Source: Ktedonosporobacter rubrisoli
GTDB lineage: Bacteria; Chloroflexota; Ktedonobacteria; Ktedonobacterales; Ktedonobacteraceae
Direction: 5' to 3'
NCBI RefSeq assembly: GCF_004208415.1
Contig: NZ_CP035758.1
Span: 1,178,001-1,242,000 of the forward strand
DNA length: 64,000 nt
A program made the position numbers and the translations under genes. Shown piece after piece: positions 34,278-43,304 of this stretch. The notes under the pieces are model-generated. The model was given only the letters and a program-made list of their open reading frames with translations. It was not told where the DNA came from and searched no databases. Positions within the stretch are counted from its first letter, which is position 1; each line of letters opens with the position of its first letter.

Positions 34278-34646
34278 ATGAAATACACTCGAATATATGC
34301 TGACAAAAACGGCGACTCTCACTTCGAGGACGTGGAAGTCGAGATGTCCCTTGTCGATTTTGCCCCACCTGCACCACCATTGGATTTGTCGCCAGCGATG
34401 CCCAGCACCAATGTTGCTTTCCTCGGCTCTCCAGCCGGATGGGATAGCGAGCCACATCCAGCGCCACGGCGGCTCCTCCTCATCTATCTGACAGGCGAGG
34501 CTGAAATCACAGTAAGCGATGGCGAGGCGCGTCGCTTTGGTCCAGGCAGCGTTGTGCTGGCGGAAGACACATCAGGCAAGGGACATGCCTCCCGCGCTGT
34601 TGGCGACGGCAACGTGCTCACGGCTGTTGTGCAACTGGCTGCCTGA
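34278..34646 (+). CDS. Small cupin-domain protein
   Basis: 122 residues. A cupin core is seen in LLLIYLTGEAEITVSDGEARRFGPGSVVLAEDT (about 72-105, quoted in parts: LTGEAEITVSDG and FGPGSVVLAED) followed by GKGHASRAVG. The usual first His pair is replaced by PAPRR and only one His of the second motif is kept, so metal binding is uncertain. TAAGGTG precedes the ATG. Substrate and role unknown. It ends 57 bases from the end of a convergent glycosidase-like gene. Confidence 0.75.
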   Translation: MKYTRIYADKNGDSHFEDVEVEMSLVDFAPPAPPLDLSPAMPSTNVAFLGSPAGWDSEPHPAPRRLLLIYLTGEAEITVSDGEARRFGPGSVVLAEDTSGKGHASRAVGDGNVLTAVVQLAA

Positions 34647-34702
34647 AAGCTGGCAAACGGCGTATCGAGACGAGCCCCCGGTGACGCAGATAGCAGAAAT
34701 GC

Positions 34703-36208
34703 TCACCGGGCCTGCCATTTGAGATACAGGACAACTGGACCGCTCGGTAGTTTCTTCTGGGCAAAGTTGATTGTTTCACGACGCTCAACGGAAAGCTCTC
34801 CGGCCATCTCCGTCTGACGAGCGGCGATATGAAACCACTCGACTGTATAGTTGCCAGCCTCCAAGGTCACCTCGAACTGATGAGCGGCCTCATCAGGCTG
34901 GAGGACAAGATATTCCTTGCCAGGATTTGCCAGAACGTAGCCAGTTGAGCTGAGATCGGAGCGCGGCACCATTTCGCGCAAGCCTATACGATTGGCGAAA
35001 CGCAACGTATCCCCCATGGCGTAGCGCGCTGGCTCTAGCGACTCATAAGAGGGCACGCCCAGCGACGGATCAAGCGGGGTAGTAACATTTATGATCCCAT
35101 AATCCATAAGGATGGGGTTATGCCCGCGAAGGAAGGATTTCCAGGCCCACAAGGCATCGCCCTGGCCAGCGGCATAATGGTCTGTGTCAGTAAGTACTAC
35201 CTTTGTGCCGGGATTCTCCGGTGGATTTGCGAACCAGCGATTAGTGCCAAACTCATCATCATTGCCGGGCGAGATCCAGTCAGCGGGACTCTTCCAGAGC
35301 GCCTCATTGACCTTCGCCTGATCCGCAACTGGAAATTGCATGGTCATGCCGATGGGATGCCGATCGTAGCCCATCTGCTGTTCGTACTGTTTGACAAACT
35401 CGATCACTTCATACTGCCAGGCTGTGGTATCACCCCAGAACGGAACAGCAGAAAGCTCCAACATATCAGCAAACTCTTGATCAACCTGCCCACCACCCGC
35501 CGATTCGTTGGCAACCTCGTAGAGAACATTGGATAAATCAGCCACGGTATCGATGACCTTACGAATATAGGCTTCCTGCACTTCCTTGATGCCTGGATCG
35601 AGGGGCAGTACCTGGGAATCGTTGATCGAAGAGAGCGCGATCCCGTTGATATTGTTGGCTGCATAGAACGGATGGCCCTCAATATGGTCAGGCGCCTTGC
35701 TTAAGTGGAGGCCAAAGCCGTCGAAGAGCATAACAGAGACGTAGATACCCTCCTTGCCAGCAGCAATGACACGAGCGCGCAATCGGTCGAAGTAAAGCGA
35801 ATCAAAGCTGGAAAGATCAAACTTTGGCTTGCCGTCTGGGGCTAATCCCGGACCCGTGCGCGGCCAGGGCTGCGGCATCATGCAGAGATGGAAGTTGGCA
35901 GGGACTGCCTGCGACCTGAACTGCTCCCAGCGCCAGAGCCGAATAAAGTTGTGTCCATGCTGCTTGAGGAAGGCGAGATAGGCGCTATAATCATTCTGCT
36001 CCGGAACATCAGAGCAGTTCAGGCCGGGACCCAGGCCGTCCTGTAAGTTGTTCCAGATATGCGAGCCGGTCAGATAAACTGGCTTCTGATCAATGGGTGA
36101 GTCGGTAGCAACGCTAAAGTAGCGTGGGTTGGCCGCACAGACCACGAGAGGTCCAGGAGCGTACTCGGCATGGCGAGAAGCCTGCGGCGTTGAAGCGCTC
36201 TCTGACAT
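34703..36208 (-). CDS. Glycosidase-like TIM-barrel protein
   Basis: 501 residues, no signal peptide visible. GHNFIRLWRWEQF (about residue 83), GIYVSVMLFDGFG and VLYEVANESAGGG (about 215-228) follow the order of strands 2, 3 and 4 of clan-A glycosidases, with the N-E pair giving the acid/base Glu. A DYGIINVT segment late in the barrel could hold the last strand. The C-terminal 90 residues look like a small beta-sandwich (YLVLQPDEAAHQF, YTVEWFHIA) similar to collagen-binding-like modules. Family close to DUF4038/DUF6298-type proteins. Substrate unknown. An AraC-type gene lies upstream on the same strand. Confidence 0.7.
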   Translation of the reverse strand: MSESASTPQASRHAEYAPGPLVVCAANPRYFSVATDSPIDQKPVYLTGSHIWNNLQDGLGPGLNCSDVPEQNDYSAYLAFLKQHGHNFIRLWRWEQFRSQAVPANFHLCMMPQPWPRTGPGLAPDGKPKFDLSSFDSLYFDRLRARVIAAGKEGIYVSVMLFDGFGLHLSKAPDHIEGHPFYAANNINGIALSSINDSQVLPLDPGIKEVQEAYIRKVIDTVADLSNVLYEVANESAGGGQVDQEFADMLELSAVPFWGDTTAWQYEVIEFVKQYEQQMGYDRHPIGMTMQFPVADQAKVNEALWKSPADWISPGNDDEFGTNRWFANPPENPGTKVVLTDTDHYAAGQGDALWAWKSFLRGHNPILMDYGIINVTTPLDPSLGVPSYESLEPARYAMGDTLRFANRIGLREMVPRSDLSSTGYVLANPGKEYLVLQPDEAAHQFEVTLEAGNYTVEWFHIAARQTEMAGELSVERRETINFAQKKLPSGPVVLYLKWQAR

Positions 36209-36482
36209 AAGTGAATTTCTCCTTGTCTTACTCTTTGCCAGGTCTCACTGACAAGAACCACAAAAACCGGCTATGCGGCTTGCTTCTTATCATATGAGAT
36301 TTTCTTTTCTCAGCTGTGCTTATGCTAGCATGCCGCATTGGTCTACGATCCAGGCACTACAGTCGCAATAAGCAGGCAGGTTGGCTTGTTTGCAGGTTCT
36401 CCATCTTTCCCGTCTGATGGAGCCCGCCGTGGCATCGCTATGTCTATTGTAGGTAGAAATGATGCAGTTGGCTTGTAAAAAT

Positions 36483-37325
36483 TCAATCAATCGGCATCTG
36501 GCCAAGAGATTGGCCCTGTTGTGGGTCCTGCGCGCAACAACGACGACGTAAGAGCAGATAGCGGCTCGGGCTGTAGCCAGTAAACGCCGCAAATTCCTTA
36601 TTAAAGTGCGGCTGGTCATAGAAGCCAGATTGGTGAGCAATCAACGTCCAATCAACAGGCTGCATTGGATCAATCGAGGACAGGACATGGAAAAACCGCG
36701 AGAGCCGGGCGAATTCCTTTGGTGAGGCGCCGATCAGCTGCTTGAATTGGGTCTTCAGATGATTCTGGCTAATGCCAATCTGCTCACTGAGCTCCCTTAT
36801 CGATAGGTCGCCATGCCGATTGACAATTTCCTCTATGGCATGTTGTACAAGCCCCCAGCCACGCGACATATGAGAGAAGCGGGCAAGCAAAAGCTGCTCG
36901 AAGAGGGCAAAGCCCTCCTCGATAGTCGGAGCATCGTGGAGGCGCTCACGTACTTCGTCAGCAAAGCATCCCCAGATGGCATCCAGCTCTACAACCTGGT
37001 TGTGCAATTCAGAGAGGGGTAGCGGGAAGAACGGAGCAGCGCCACCGGGTTTGAAATGGACACCGAAAAACCGCACAGACGGTGGCCAATCGACGACATG
37101 ATAAGTGCTGAACACTCCTACGCCCCAGCTCCGCCTACAAACAGCAAGAGGTTGGGCTTGATCTGATCTACGTACAGAGAAAGGGTGGCCGAAGTTCACC
37201 ATCAAGTTCAATGAGGGTATGGGAAAGGTTTTCAGGCGTGTATAGGATACAGGACCTTCTAGATAATAGAGGTCATAGATATAGGAGTTGAGCGGGTAAG
37301 ATGGGGTGTGGCAAGCATAGAGCAT
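36483..37325 (-). CDS. AraC-family regulator
   Basis: 280 residues from the ATG at 37325, which has AAGGGATAA before it; an upstream extension to 37514 lacks a ribosome site. The N-terminal half is a poorly conserved ligand-binding part (WPPSVRFFGVHFKPGGAAPFF resembles DUF6597-type sensor domains). The C-terminal double HTH (about 165-265) has SIRELSEQIGISQNHLKTQF and FYDQPHFNKEFAAFTGYSPS, the second being the classic AraC signature. It precedes the glycosidase-like gene on the same strand and is divergent from the large M19-type gene, so one or both may be its targets. Confidence 0.88.
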   Translation of the reverse strand: MLYACHTPSYPLNSYIYDLYYLEGPVSYTRLKTFPIPSLNLMVNFGHPFSVRRSDQAQPLAVCRRSWGVGVFSTYHVVDWPPSVRFFGVHFKPGGAAPFFPLPLSELHNQVVELDAIWGCFADEVRERLHDAPTIEEGFALFEQLLLARFSHMSRGWGLVQHAIEEIVNRHGDLSIRELSEQIGISQNHLKTQFKQLIGASPKEFARLSRFFHVLSSIDPMQPVDWTLIAHQSGFYDQPHFNKEFAAFTGYSPSRYLLLRRRCCAQDPQQGQSLGQMPID

Positions 37326-37595
37326 ACAAATTATCCCTTGCATTTGTCTCAGGCCTGGCAAGCTTCTGAACTTCTCTATTATGCAATGGGTCTTGAGATT
37401 CGTCAAGAAGAATTCTGCGCTGAGAATGGTGCTACATGCTCTAAAAAGCTGAGGGAAATATATCCCGGGCTGCTTCAGATGCGTCATTTCTGTCAGATAG
37501 CTTGCTAAAGACATTCAGGGGATTTAGTTGTATTATGGAATTTTGCTTGCTATACTGTTTGTAACACTGAAATTTCTGCGTGTTTAGGAGGAAGG

Positions 37596-40430
37596 ATGGA
37601 GATGATGAATAGTATACATGGCAGGACATATAAGCAAGCTGTAGAGCCTAAAGCCCGGATTTGTAATGCGTCCCAAGGAAATTCCTCTTCCACCATCTCC
37701 ATAACCGGTCCCCTGCACCTGGATTTTGCTTCGGGCGACCTGACGTTCTGGACGCCAGAAGGTGAGGCCTTTCGGCAGCAACCGGTGCGCGGAGATAAAT
37801 TTCTGGCCAGCCAGGTCAGGCCCGGCTTGATTGCCCTCGGCGGCGATTACTGGGATGGCCCCTATCCCGTTGGCCACCTTGGCGATTACTGGATCAGCAC
37901 CGAGGATCATCTGACCGGCACACTGACCTCCGACGATTTTCTACTTGAGCCACGCTTTCCCTGGTTTAGCTGCCTGCTTGGTGGCACACACGAGCCACAT
38001 TCCTGCAGCATCGCTCTGCTTATCAAGGCTACGCCGGCCAATAGTGCGGCCTTAGCCTCTAGCTACCCACGCGTTCAGCTCTGCGGGCGCGGTGACTATT
38101 ACCAGGTCTTTGAGGCTAGCGGGCACGGTAGCGAGCTTATGCGTCGCGTAGCGTTTAACGCAGCAAGTTTCGAAGGCGAGCAGGCCTGCATTCACGTTGT
38201 TGATAACACAACGAGCGGGCATATTAACGTCGATGATTTTCAGTTGACTACCGAGAAGCCAGAGACTTTGGCCGAAGAGCTGGGCGCAGGCGACCCGGCT
38301 GCGCCGGTATGGGGTTTTGCCGATATGCATTCGCATCCGATGTCTCATCTGGCCTTCGGCGGCGTTATCTTCTGGGGCCAGTCCGATGGACCTATTGAGA
38401 AAGCGCTTCCCTGGTGTACGCCGGCGCATGGTGTAGGGGGTACCGGAATTGCCGGCAAGGATGGCAACGTCATCATGTCCTTCTTTGAGCAGACCGGCTA
38501 TGGCCTTGATGTCGGCCATTATGTTGGCGGCTATCCTCAGTTCGACGGCTGGCCCAAGTTCACCACAATCGTTCACCAACAGATGTACATCGACTGGATA
38601 AAGCGCGCATATGAGGGCGGGCTGCGCCTGATGGTCGCCCATGCCGTCAATAACGAGGCGCTGGCCAACCAGTATAATGGCCGCCCGCCCTATGACGATA
38701 AGACCGCCATAGAAACGCAGATCGCGGCCATGAAAGAGCAGGCAGCCCATCACCAGGACTGGATGGAGATTGCCTATACGCCCGCCGATGCGCGCCGTAT
38801 CATTCGCCAGAACAAGCTGGCTGTCGTGCTAGGCGTTGAGGTCGATTCACTCTTTAAGGCTGCCCAGCTTTATGCTGCCCCAAGCAGTGCGTCAGCGGCG
38901 ATGAGTGCGCTAAACACGGCTAGCAGCCTGCAGGATGCGCTACACGCAGCGGAGGATGCACATCAGCTCGCCGAAAATACCATAAAGGCTTATCTGCAGC
39001 ATCTCTATCACGATCTGGGCATACGCCATCTCTTCCCCGTGCATATAGCAGATAACGCCTTCGCCGGCTCGGCCATCTATAACGATGTGTTCAGCCTGTC
39101 CAATCACTTCTTACACAATAAATACTTCCAGTTAGAGGACGGCAGCGCGCTGGGCATTCAGTTCCGTCTTGAAGAAGATCCCGGTCCAGCCATCGAGATA
39201 GCCCGTATCACCCAGGACTACCATCCGCCCTACAAAGAAGTCAAGGGCGGCCATATCAATCAGGCCGGCCTTACAGATCTGGGACGCTTCTTCATTCAGC
39301 AAATGATGCATCTTGGTATGCTGGTGGAAGTCGATCATATGTCGCATAAAGCCGTCGAAGAGGCCCTGGCCCTGGCTGAAGAGCATGACTATCCAGTGGT
39401 AGCGGGACATACAAGTTTTCGCGAACTGGCCTGGCACTGGCAGAGCGAGACCCAGAGCATTCACAAATGTTGCAACGAGGGCTCAAAATCTGCGGAACAG
39501 ATCGAGCGCATCCGCAAACTGGGCGGGGTCATTGCGCCTATCGCCTGCCAAAACGATCTGCGCGATGTTGGGGAGGTGATCCCATCTTTGAAGGGCAAAG
39601 TGCGCAACGATAGTGCCGGCTCGGCCAAAACATGGGCCCAGGCCTACCTCTATGCCGTTGAGAAGATGGGCGGGCGCGGCGTTGGCATTGGCACCGATAC
39701 CAACGGTTTTGCCAAATTCACGAGCCCACGTTTTGGGCTCAATGCCGGTTACTTCTTGGATTTTGATGTGGCGGGCATGGGCCGCGATCCCGGTCGCAGG
39801 CCCATGCGCCGAGAGCAGGCTGCGAGCCAGGAGAACGGCGTACGCTACGCCGATCCTATTGAGGATGTGCGCCACTATCGCTTTGAGGGCGTGCTGCAGG
39901 GCGATGTCTACGATGATATGGAGCGCGATATCTGGCAGGCAGTCGGACTCTACAAAGCGGGGCACAATCCCTGGCAAGAGCAAAATATTCTTGACGTTTT
40001 TGATCGCGTAGCCAACTTTGCCAAAGGCTTCTTTGCGACTAGCGATGAGCAGTTAACACGTCCCGGTCTACTGACCGGCGATGAACCCTGGGAGCAGCGC
40101 GCGGCCTTTCTTGTGAAAACGGGGCAGGAGCCTGGCAATTCTGAGCGCGATCCGCAGCCAGTGCATGAGATGTATCCGAAAGTGCTGGCCATCTGGCAAA
40201 GATGGCAGGCGATGGAAGGCAATAATGCGCCCCTGATGCGTAGCCGGGCCGGGCAACGCGATTTTGATATCAATCTTGATGGAGTAGCACACTATGGCAT
40301 GCTGCCGGATCTGGTTCAGGATCTGAAAAATTGTGGGCTCTCCAATGAGGATCTGCTCCCGTTCTTCCGTTCGGCCGAGGAGTATATTCAAACGTGGGAA
40401 AAGTGCGAACGCCGTAGTCGCGAACTATAA
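37596..40430 (+). CDS. Very long M19-type membrane-dipeptidase homologue
   Basis: 944 residues, over twice the usual 350-400 of renal-dipeptidase-like M19 enzymes. The N-terminal 235 residues are beta-rich and look like a carbohydrate-binding or sandwich module (ISITGPLHLDFASGDLTFW). The metallohydrolase barrel starts at FADMHSHPMS with H245 and H247. LVEVDHMSH, VVAGHTSFREL and GVGIGTDTNGF (Asp near 701) give the other ligands. Insertions separate the motifs. No signal peptide is evident, though the first 25 residues are polar. GGAGGAAGG precedes the ATG. Probably a Zn hydrolase acting on a peptide or amide bond; substrate unknown. Confidence 0.8.
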   Translation: MEMMNSIHGRTYKQAVEPKARICNASQGNSSSTISITGPLHLDFASGDLTFWTPEGEAFRQQPVRGDKFLASQVRPGLIALGGDYWDGPYPVGHLGDYWISTEDHLTGTLTSDDFLLEPRFPWFSCLLGGTHEPHSCSIALLIKATPANSAALASSYPRVQLCGRGDYYQVFEASGHGSELMRRVAFNAASFEGEQACIHVVDNTTSGHINVDDFQLTTEKPETLAEELGAGDPAAPVWGFADMHSHPMSHLAFGGVIFWGQSDGPIEKALPWCTPAHGVGGTGIAGKDGNVIMSFFEQTGYGLDVGHYVGGYPQFDGWPKFTTIVHQQMYIDWIKRAYEGGLRLMVAHAVNNEALANQYNGRPPYDDKTAIETQIAAMKEQAAHHQDWMEIAYTPADARRIIRQNKLAVVLGVEVDSLFKAAQLYAAPSSASAAMSALNTASSLQDALHAAEDAHQLAENTIKAYLQHLYHDLGIRHLFPVHIADNAFAGSAIYNDVFSLSNHFLHNKYFQLEDGSALGIQFRLEEDPGPAIEIARITQDYHPPYKEVKGGHINQAGLTDLGRFFIQQMMHLGMLVEVDHMSHKAVEEALALAEEHDYPVVAGHTSFRELAWHWQSETQSIHKCCNEGSKSAEQIERIRKLGGVIAPIACQNDLRDVGEVIPSLKGKVRNDSAGSAKTWAQAYLYAVEKMGGRGVGIGTDTNGFAKFTSPRFGLNAGYFLDFDVAGMGRDPGRRPMRREQAASQENGVRYADPIEDVRHYRFEGVLQGDVYDDMERDIWQAVGLYKAGHNPWQEQNILDVFDRVANFAKGFFATSDEQLTRPGLLTGDEPWEQRAAFLVKTGQEPGNSERDPQPVHEMYPKVLAIWQRWQAMEGNNAPLMRSRAGQRDFDINLDGVAHYGMLPDLVQDLKNCGLSNEDLLPFFRSAEEYIQTWEKCERRSREL

Positions 40431-40452
40431 GCCACACGTTCCTCTTAATACG

Positions 40453-40476
40453 AGGCTGGCCGCATATAGCCAGCCT
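40453..40476 (+). terminator. Hairpin after the M19-type gene
   Basis: AGGCTGGC (40453-40460) pairs perfectly with GCCAGCCT (40469-40476) with an eight-base loop, 23 bases after the stop codon. The T run is weak. Confidence 0.55.
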
Positions 40477-40579
40477 TCGTATAGCTCTTCACTTCTCCCA
40501 AAGGGGATTGTTAAGGGCTCACTCCGTATGAGTAAACTTGCTGAACTTTGCAACAGCTCTGATATTGTCCAGCTTAGCC

Positions 40580-40609
40580 TTGACAAAGCAACGAGCAAAT
40601 GGTTATGCT
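40580..40609 (+). promoter_or_regulatory. Promoter upstream of the small ORF and lipoprotein gene
   Basis: TTGACA (40580-40585), 18 bases, TATGCT (40604-40609). It would give a leader of about 280 bases before the lipoprotein gene, containing the small ORF at 40677. Confidence 0.6.
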
Positions 40610-40676
40610 TAACAGCAAGCACACGCTATTTCTTACCCATCTTTACATCTTGTATTTTATTCCCGAGGAGACGGCC

Positions 40677-40808
40677 ATGATCCATGATGGAATGTGCCAA
40701 ACAATCGTCCCCATTTGCCTCATCCCTTTAAGGTTTCCTGCGTGTGCTAAGCATAAGCTCACTCTGACTTGCCCAATTGAGGCAAACTTGCCAGGCCCAC
40801 CCATATAA
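40677..40808 (+). CDS. Small ORF (43 codons) in the leader of the binding-protein gene
   Basis: GAGGAGACGGCC stands before the ATG, a good ribosome site. The peptide is MIHDGMCQTIVPICLIPLRF then a tail with PACAKHK and TCPIEAN. Four Cys and no recognisable domain. It could be a translated leader that affects the gene 90 bases downstream, or a chance frame. Confidence 0.3.
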   Translation: MIHDGMCQTIVPICLIPLRFPACAKHKLTLTCPIEANLPGPPI

Positions 40809-40898
40809 ACCAGTCATCTGGAAGCTGGTGATGGACAGGCAAGACGTCACCTAAGCGCCAGGGGATGAGTGCAGTATTTTTCGGAGGAGAAGCAACAG

Positions 40899-42656
40899 AT
40901 GCAAACTCGCAGAAAACTGAAGTCTGGCCTTGGCGTAACGCTGCTGTGCCTTATAAGCATAGTAATCGCCGGCTGCGGCACAGGCAACCCTCACCCAGCC
41001 ACCGCGCATACTAAGGCTCCCCAAAATCGGCAGGTGTTTGTCTCAGGCATTATCAACGGCTACACCGCCATTGCAACCTTGGATCCCGCTCTGGCAACTG
41101 ACGGATCGTCAGTTTCGCCCCTGGACCTTATCTTTACCGGATTAGTGCAACTCGACGATAACCTCCACGTAACTGATCAACTTGCCGCCTCACATGAAGT
41201 CATGCCCGATGGCAAGACCTACAAGTTTACCCTCAAGCCGGGCCTCAAGTTCAGTGATGGCACTCCGCTTACTTCCCAGGACGTAGTTTATAGCATCAAC
41301 CGCGCCCTGGACCCCGCAACCAAGTCGCCAACGGGTCCGTACTATCTTAAGTACATCAAGGACTCCGATAAACTGCAAGCAGGCACGATCAAGACGCTTA
41401 TCGGAGACAGTTTGCTCGCACCTGATCCCAATACCGTGGTTATCATCACTGACAAAGTATATACCTTCTTTCTTGATGCGCTAACCTATCCCTGCTCATA
41501 CGTCGTCGAGAAGAGTATGATTGACAAATGGGGCGATCACTGGATTGAGCATCTTAGCGATAACGGCGGCCAGGGGACTGACGGCCCTTTCAATGTTTCG
41601 CACTTCAACCGCAGCACAGGCATTGATTACATCCCCAATCCTAATTTCTACGGCCCCAAACCACAGTTAGCGAAAGTGGAATATCCCATCTTCAAAGACA
41701 TATCCACCCTCTACCAGTCCTACCAGGCGAACCAGGTTGAGGACGACCCGCAGCTGTTAAGCACCACCTACGAGCAGGCGAAGAACAGACCCGATTTCTA
41801 TCAAATACCTTTGCTGGAAATCTACTATTATAGTATGAATTACACCAAAAAACCGTTCGATAACATCAAGATCCGGCAGGCCTTCGCCCTGGCCATCAAC
41901 AAGGATCTGATCATGCAGCGCGTCTGGAAGAATCAATACTTCGCCACCAATCATATCGTGCCAGAGGGCATGAATGGCTATAGTCCAAACCTCATTGGCC
42001 CGGCGGGAGTGAAGGGTACCGGCGGCGATCCAACGCTGGCAAAGCAACTGCTCCAGCAAGGCATGCAGGAGGAGGGTTATAACAGTATAGCGCAACTTCC
42101 CACTATTACCCTTACCTACTCGGATCTTGGCAGAGAGGCTATCAAGGAAGAAGTCGCGGTGATGCAGCAGATGTGGCAAAGTGTGTTGGGTATCAACGTC
42201 AAGGTTGAGAGTATCGATACAGGGGTACTGATCCAGGATCTGGGCAAGGGCTCAGCTAATCCTTTGCAGTTGTACTATGGTACTGCCTGGACCGCCGATT
42301 ATCCCGATCCAGAGAACTGGACGACGCTGCAATTCGGCCCCGGCTCGGCTAACAATACCATGAGCTATGGACAGAATCATGCAGCAGACGCCGTGCAGCA
42401 GCAAGCTGTCCAGCAGTTAATGGAACAGGCGGATTCCGCCCCCGCTGGCGCCGATCGCATGGCGATGTACAACCGGGCCGAACAGCAACTGGCCAACGAT
42501 GTAGCGTGGCTGCCGATGGCACAGGCGACATTATCGGGCCTGCGCAAACCATGCGTACAAGGCCTGAAGTATACGGCTGCCGGCCGTATCCCGCCGAACG
42601 ACTGGGGTAGGATCTACATTTCGACGGATACGCCTTGTATGAAGGCTACCGTGTAG
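40899..42656 (+). CDS. Oligopeptide ABC-transporter substrate-binding lipoprotein
   Basis: 585 residues from the ATG preceded by CGGAGGAG; a GTG 30 bases upstream lies before that site. A lipoprotein signal (about 1-25) ends in VIAGC, so the mature protein is lipid-anchored. The SBP_bac_5 (DppA/OppA) family features follow: LVQLDDNLHVTDQLAASHEV, YKFTLKPGLKFSDGTPLTSQDVVYS (about 105-130, in parts) and IKIRQAFALAINKDLI near residue 315. It would deliver peptides or related solutes to a permease, but no permease or ATPase genes are adjacent, so it is an orphan binding protein. Confidence 0.9.
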   Translation: MQTRRKLKSGLGVTLLCLISIVIAGCGTGNPHPATAHTKAPQNRQVFVSGIINGYTAIATLDPALATDGSSVSPLDLIFTGLVQLDDNLHVTDQLAASHEVMPDGKTYKFTLKPGLKFSDGTPLTSQDVVYSINRALDPATKSPTGPYYLKYIKDSDKLQAGTIKTLIGDSLLAPDPNTVVIITDKVYTFFLDALTYPCSYVVEKSMIDKWGDHWIEHLSDNGGQGTDGPFNVSHFNRSTGIDYIPNPNFYGPKPQLAKVEYPIFKDISTLYQSYQANQVEDDPQLLSTTYEQAKNRPDFYQIPLLEIYYYSMNYTKKPFDNIKIRQAFALAINKDLIMQRVWKNQYFATNHIVPEGMNGYSPNLIGPAGVKGTGGDPTLAKQLLQQGMQEEGYNSIAQLPTITLTYSDLGREAIKEEVAVMQQMWQSVLGINVKVESIDTGVLIQDLGKGSANPLQLYYGTAWTADYPDPENWTTLQFGPGSANNTMSYGQNHAADAVQQQAVQQLMEQADSAPAGADRMAMYNRAEQQLANDVAWLPMAQATLSGLRKPCVQGLKYTAAGRIPPNDWGRIYISTDTPCMKATV

Positions 42657-42767
42657 CCTTCAGGCTGAGCCATCTTGAAGGCATACATAGCACATAGATT
42701 TGAAGGCAGGGCTTTTCAGTTCTCATTTTTCCCGTCTCATTGCTGGTTGGCAAGAAGGGAAACGTTG

Positions 42768-42848
42768 GGGCCGCGTCGCGTCTTACGGGGCGCGAGCCCC
42801 GATACCTGTCCCCGGTTAAGGACTAATTCGCTAGCTCGCGACGCGCCC
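42768..42848. other. Strongly structured 81-base element
   Basis: GGGCCGCGTCGCG (42768-42780) pairs with CGCGACGCGCCC (42837-42848) in a 12-pair stem with one bulged C. Inside are CGGGGC-GCGA-GCCCCG (42786-42801), a GNRA-capped hairpin, and GTCC/GGAC (42808-42822). This gives a multibranch fold. It is more GC-rich than its surroundings. It is not a tRNA. It may be a REP-like palindrome or a structured RNA. Confidence 0.45.
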
Positions 42849-42905
42849 TTAACAATCCCTTTTCTTGAGAGCTGGAAAGCCCCGCGCAAGATTCGAATCG
42901 TATAC

Positions 42906-42934
42906 TTCACTTTAGCCCAAAAATATGTTATAAT
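42906..42934 (+). promoter_or_regulatory. Promoter of the Cfr-like gene's leader
   Basis: TTCACT (42906-42911), 17 bases, TATAAT (42929-42934). Transcription would start near 42941, about 460 bases before the methyltransferase start, which leaves a long untranslated leader. Confidence 0.6.
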
Positions 42935-42973
42935 TGTTTTTAGTCAATTACATTACTGCGATTGAGGAGTGAA

Positions 42974-42991
42974 ATGGCCAGCAGCCACTAA
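42974..42991 (+). CDS. Five-codon leader ORF (MASSH)
   Basis: GAGGAGTGAA stands before ATG GCC AGC AGC CAC TAA. The ribosome site is strong and lies about 30 bases after the predicted transcription start. Very short ORFs in this place are found ahead of ribosome-targeting resistance genes, where stalling on them switches a downstream structure. The role here is inferred from position. Confidence 0.5.
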   Translation: MASSH

Positions 42992-43036
42992 ACCTTGTGC
43001 CAGAGATATTGCCAGTTCCAAGGGCAATGCTGTCAT

Positions 43037-43279
43037 GTCTTAGTAGATGCATTCGGGCTCTACGCTAAGACGGTACACGGGTTATGGTCTCCTGATGGTT
43101 ATGCAGTAGTGTAGCTCCTGACAATCCATACAATGGCCTCCCCACTTTTGTTAGCCTTGCACGACACATTGTTTCCTCACACTGGCTCACAGCTTACTTT
43201 CGCTTAGCTTGCTCTGGCGCCCCACCTTTATTGCAGATAATGCATTTAATCTACTCTTTTTTACTTTCGCCAAGCGAAA
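43037..43279 (+). promoter_or_regulatory. Leader with alternative hairpins before the Cfr-like gene
   Basis: GTCTTAG-TAGA (43037-43047) pairs with TCTA-CG-CTAAGAC (43059-43071), 11 pairs with a two-base bulge. Near the gene TTTCGC-CAA-GCGAAA (43265-43279) forms a small hairpin. The same AAGCGAAA can instead pair with TTTCGCTT at 43198-43205 in eight pairs. The two pairings exclude each other, as in an attenuator or ribosome-site switch, and end just before TTTGGAGG of the 52-codon ORF. Confidence 0.4.
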
Positions 43280-43304
43280 ATATACTCACATTTGGAGGAA
43301 ACAC

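Noticed and set aside
42768..42848. tRNA gene
   Set aside because: The outer stem is 12 pairs, there is no CCA or T-loop GTTCRA sequence, and arms do not match the cloverleaf lengths.
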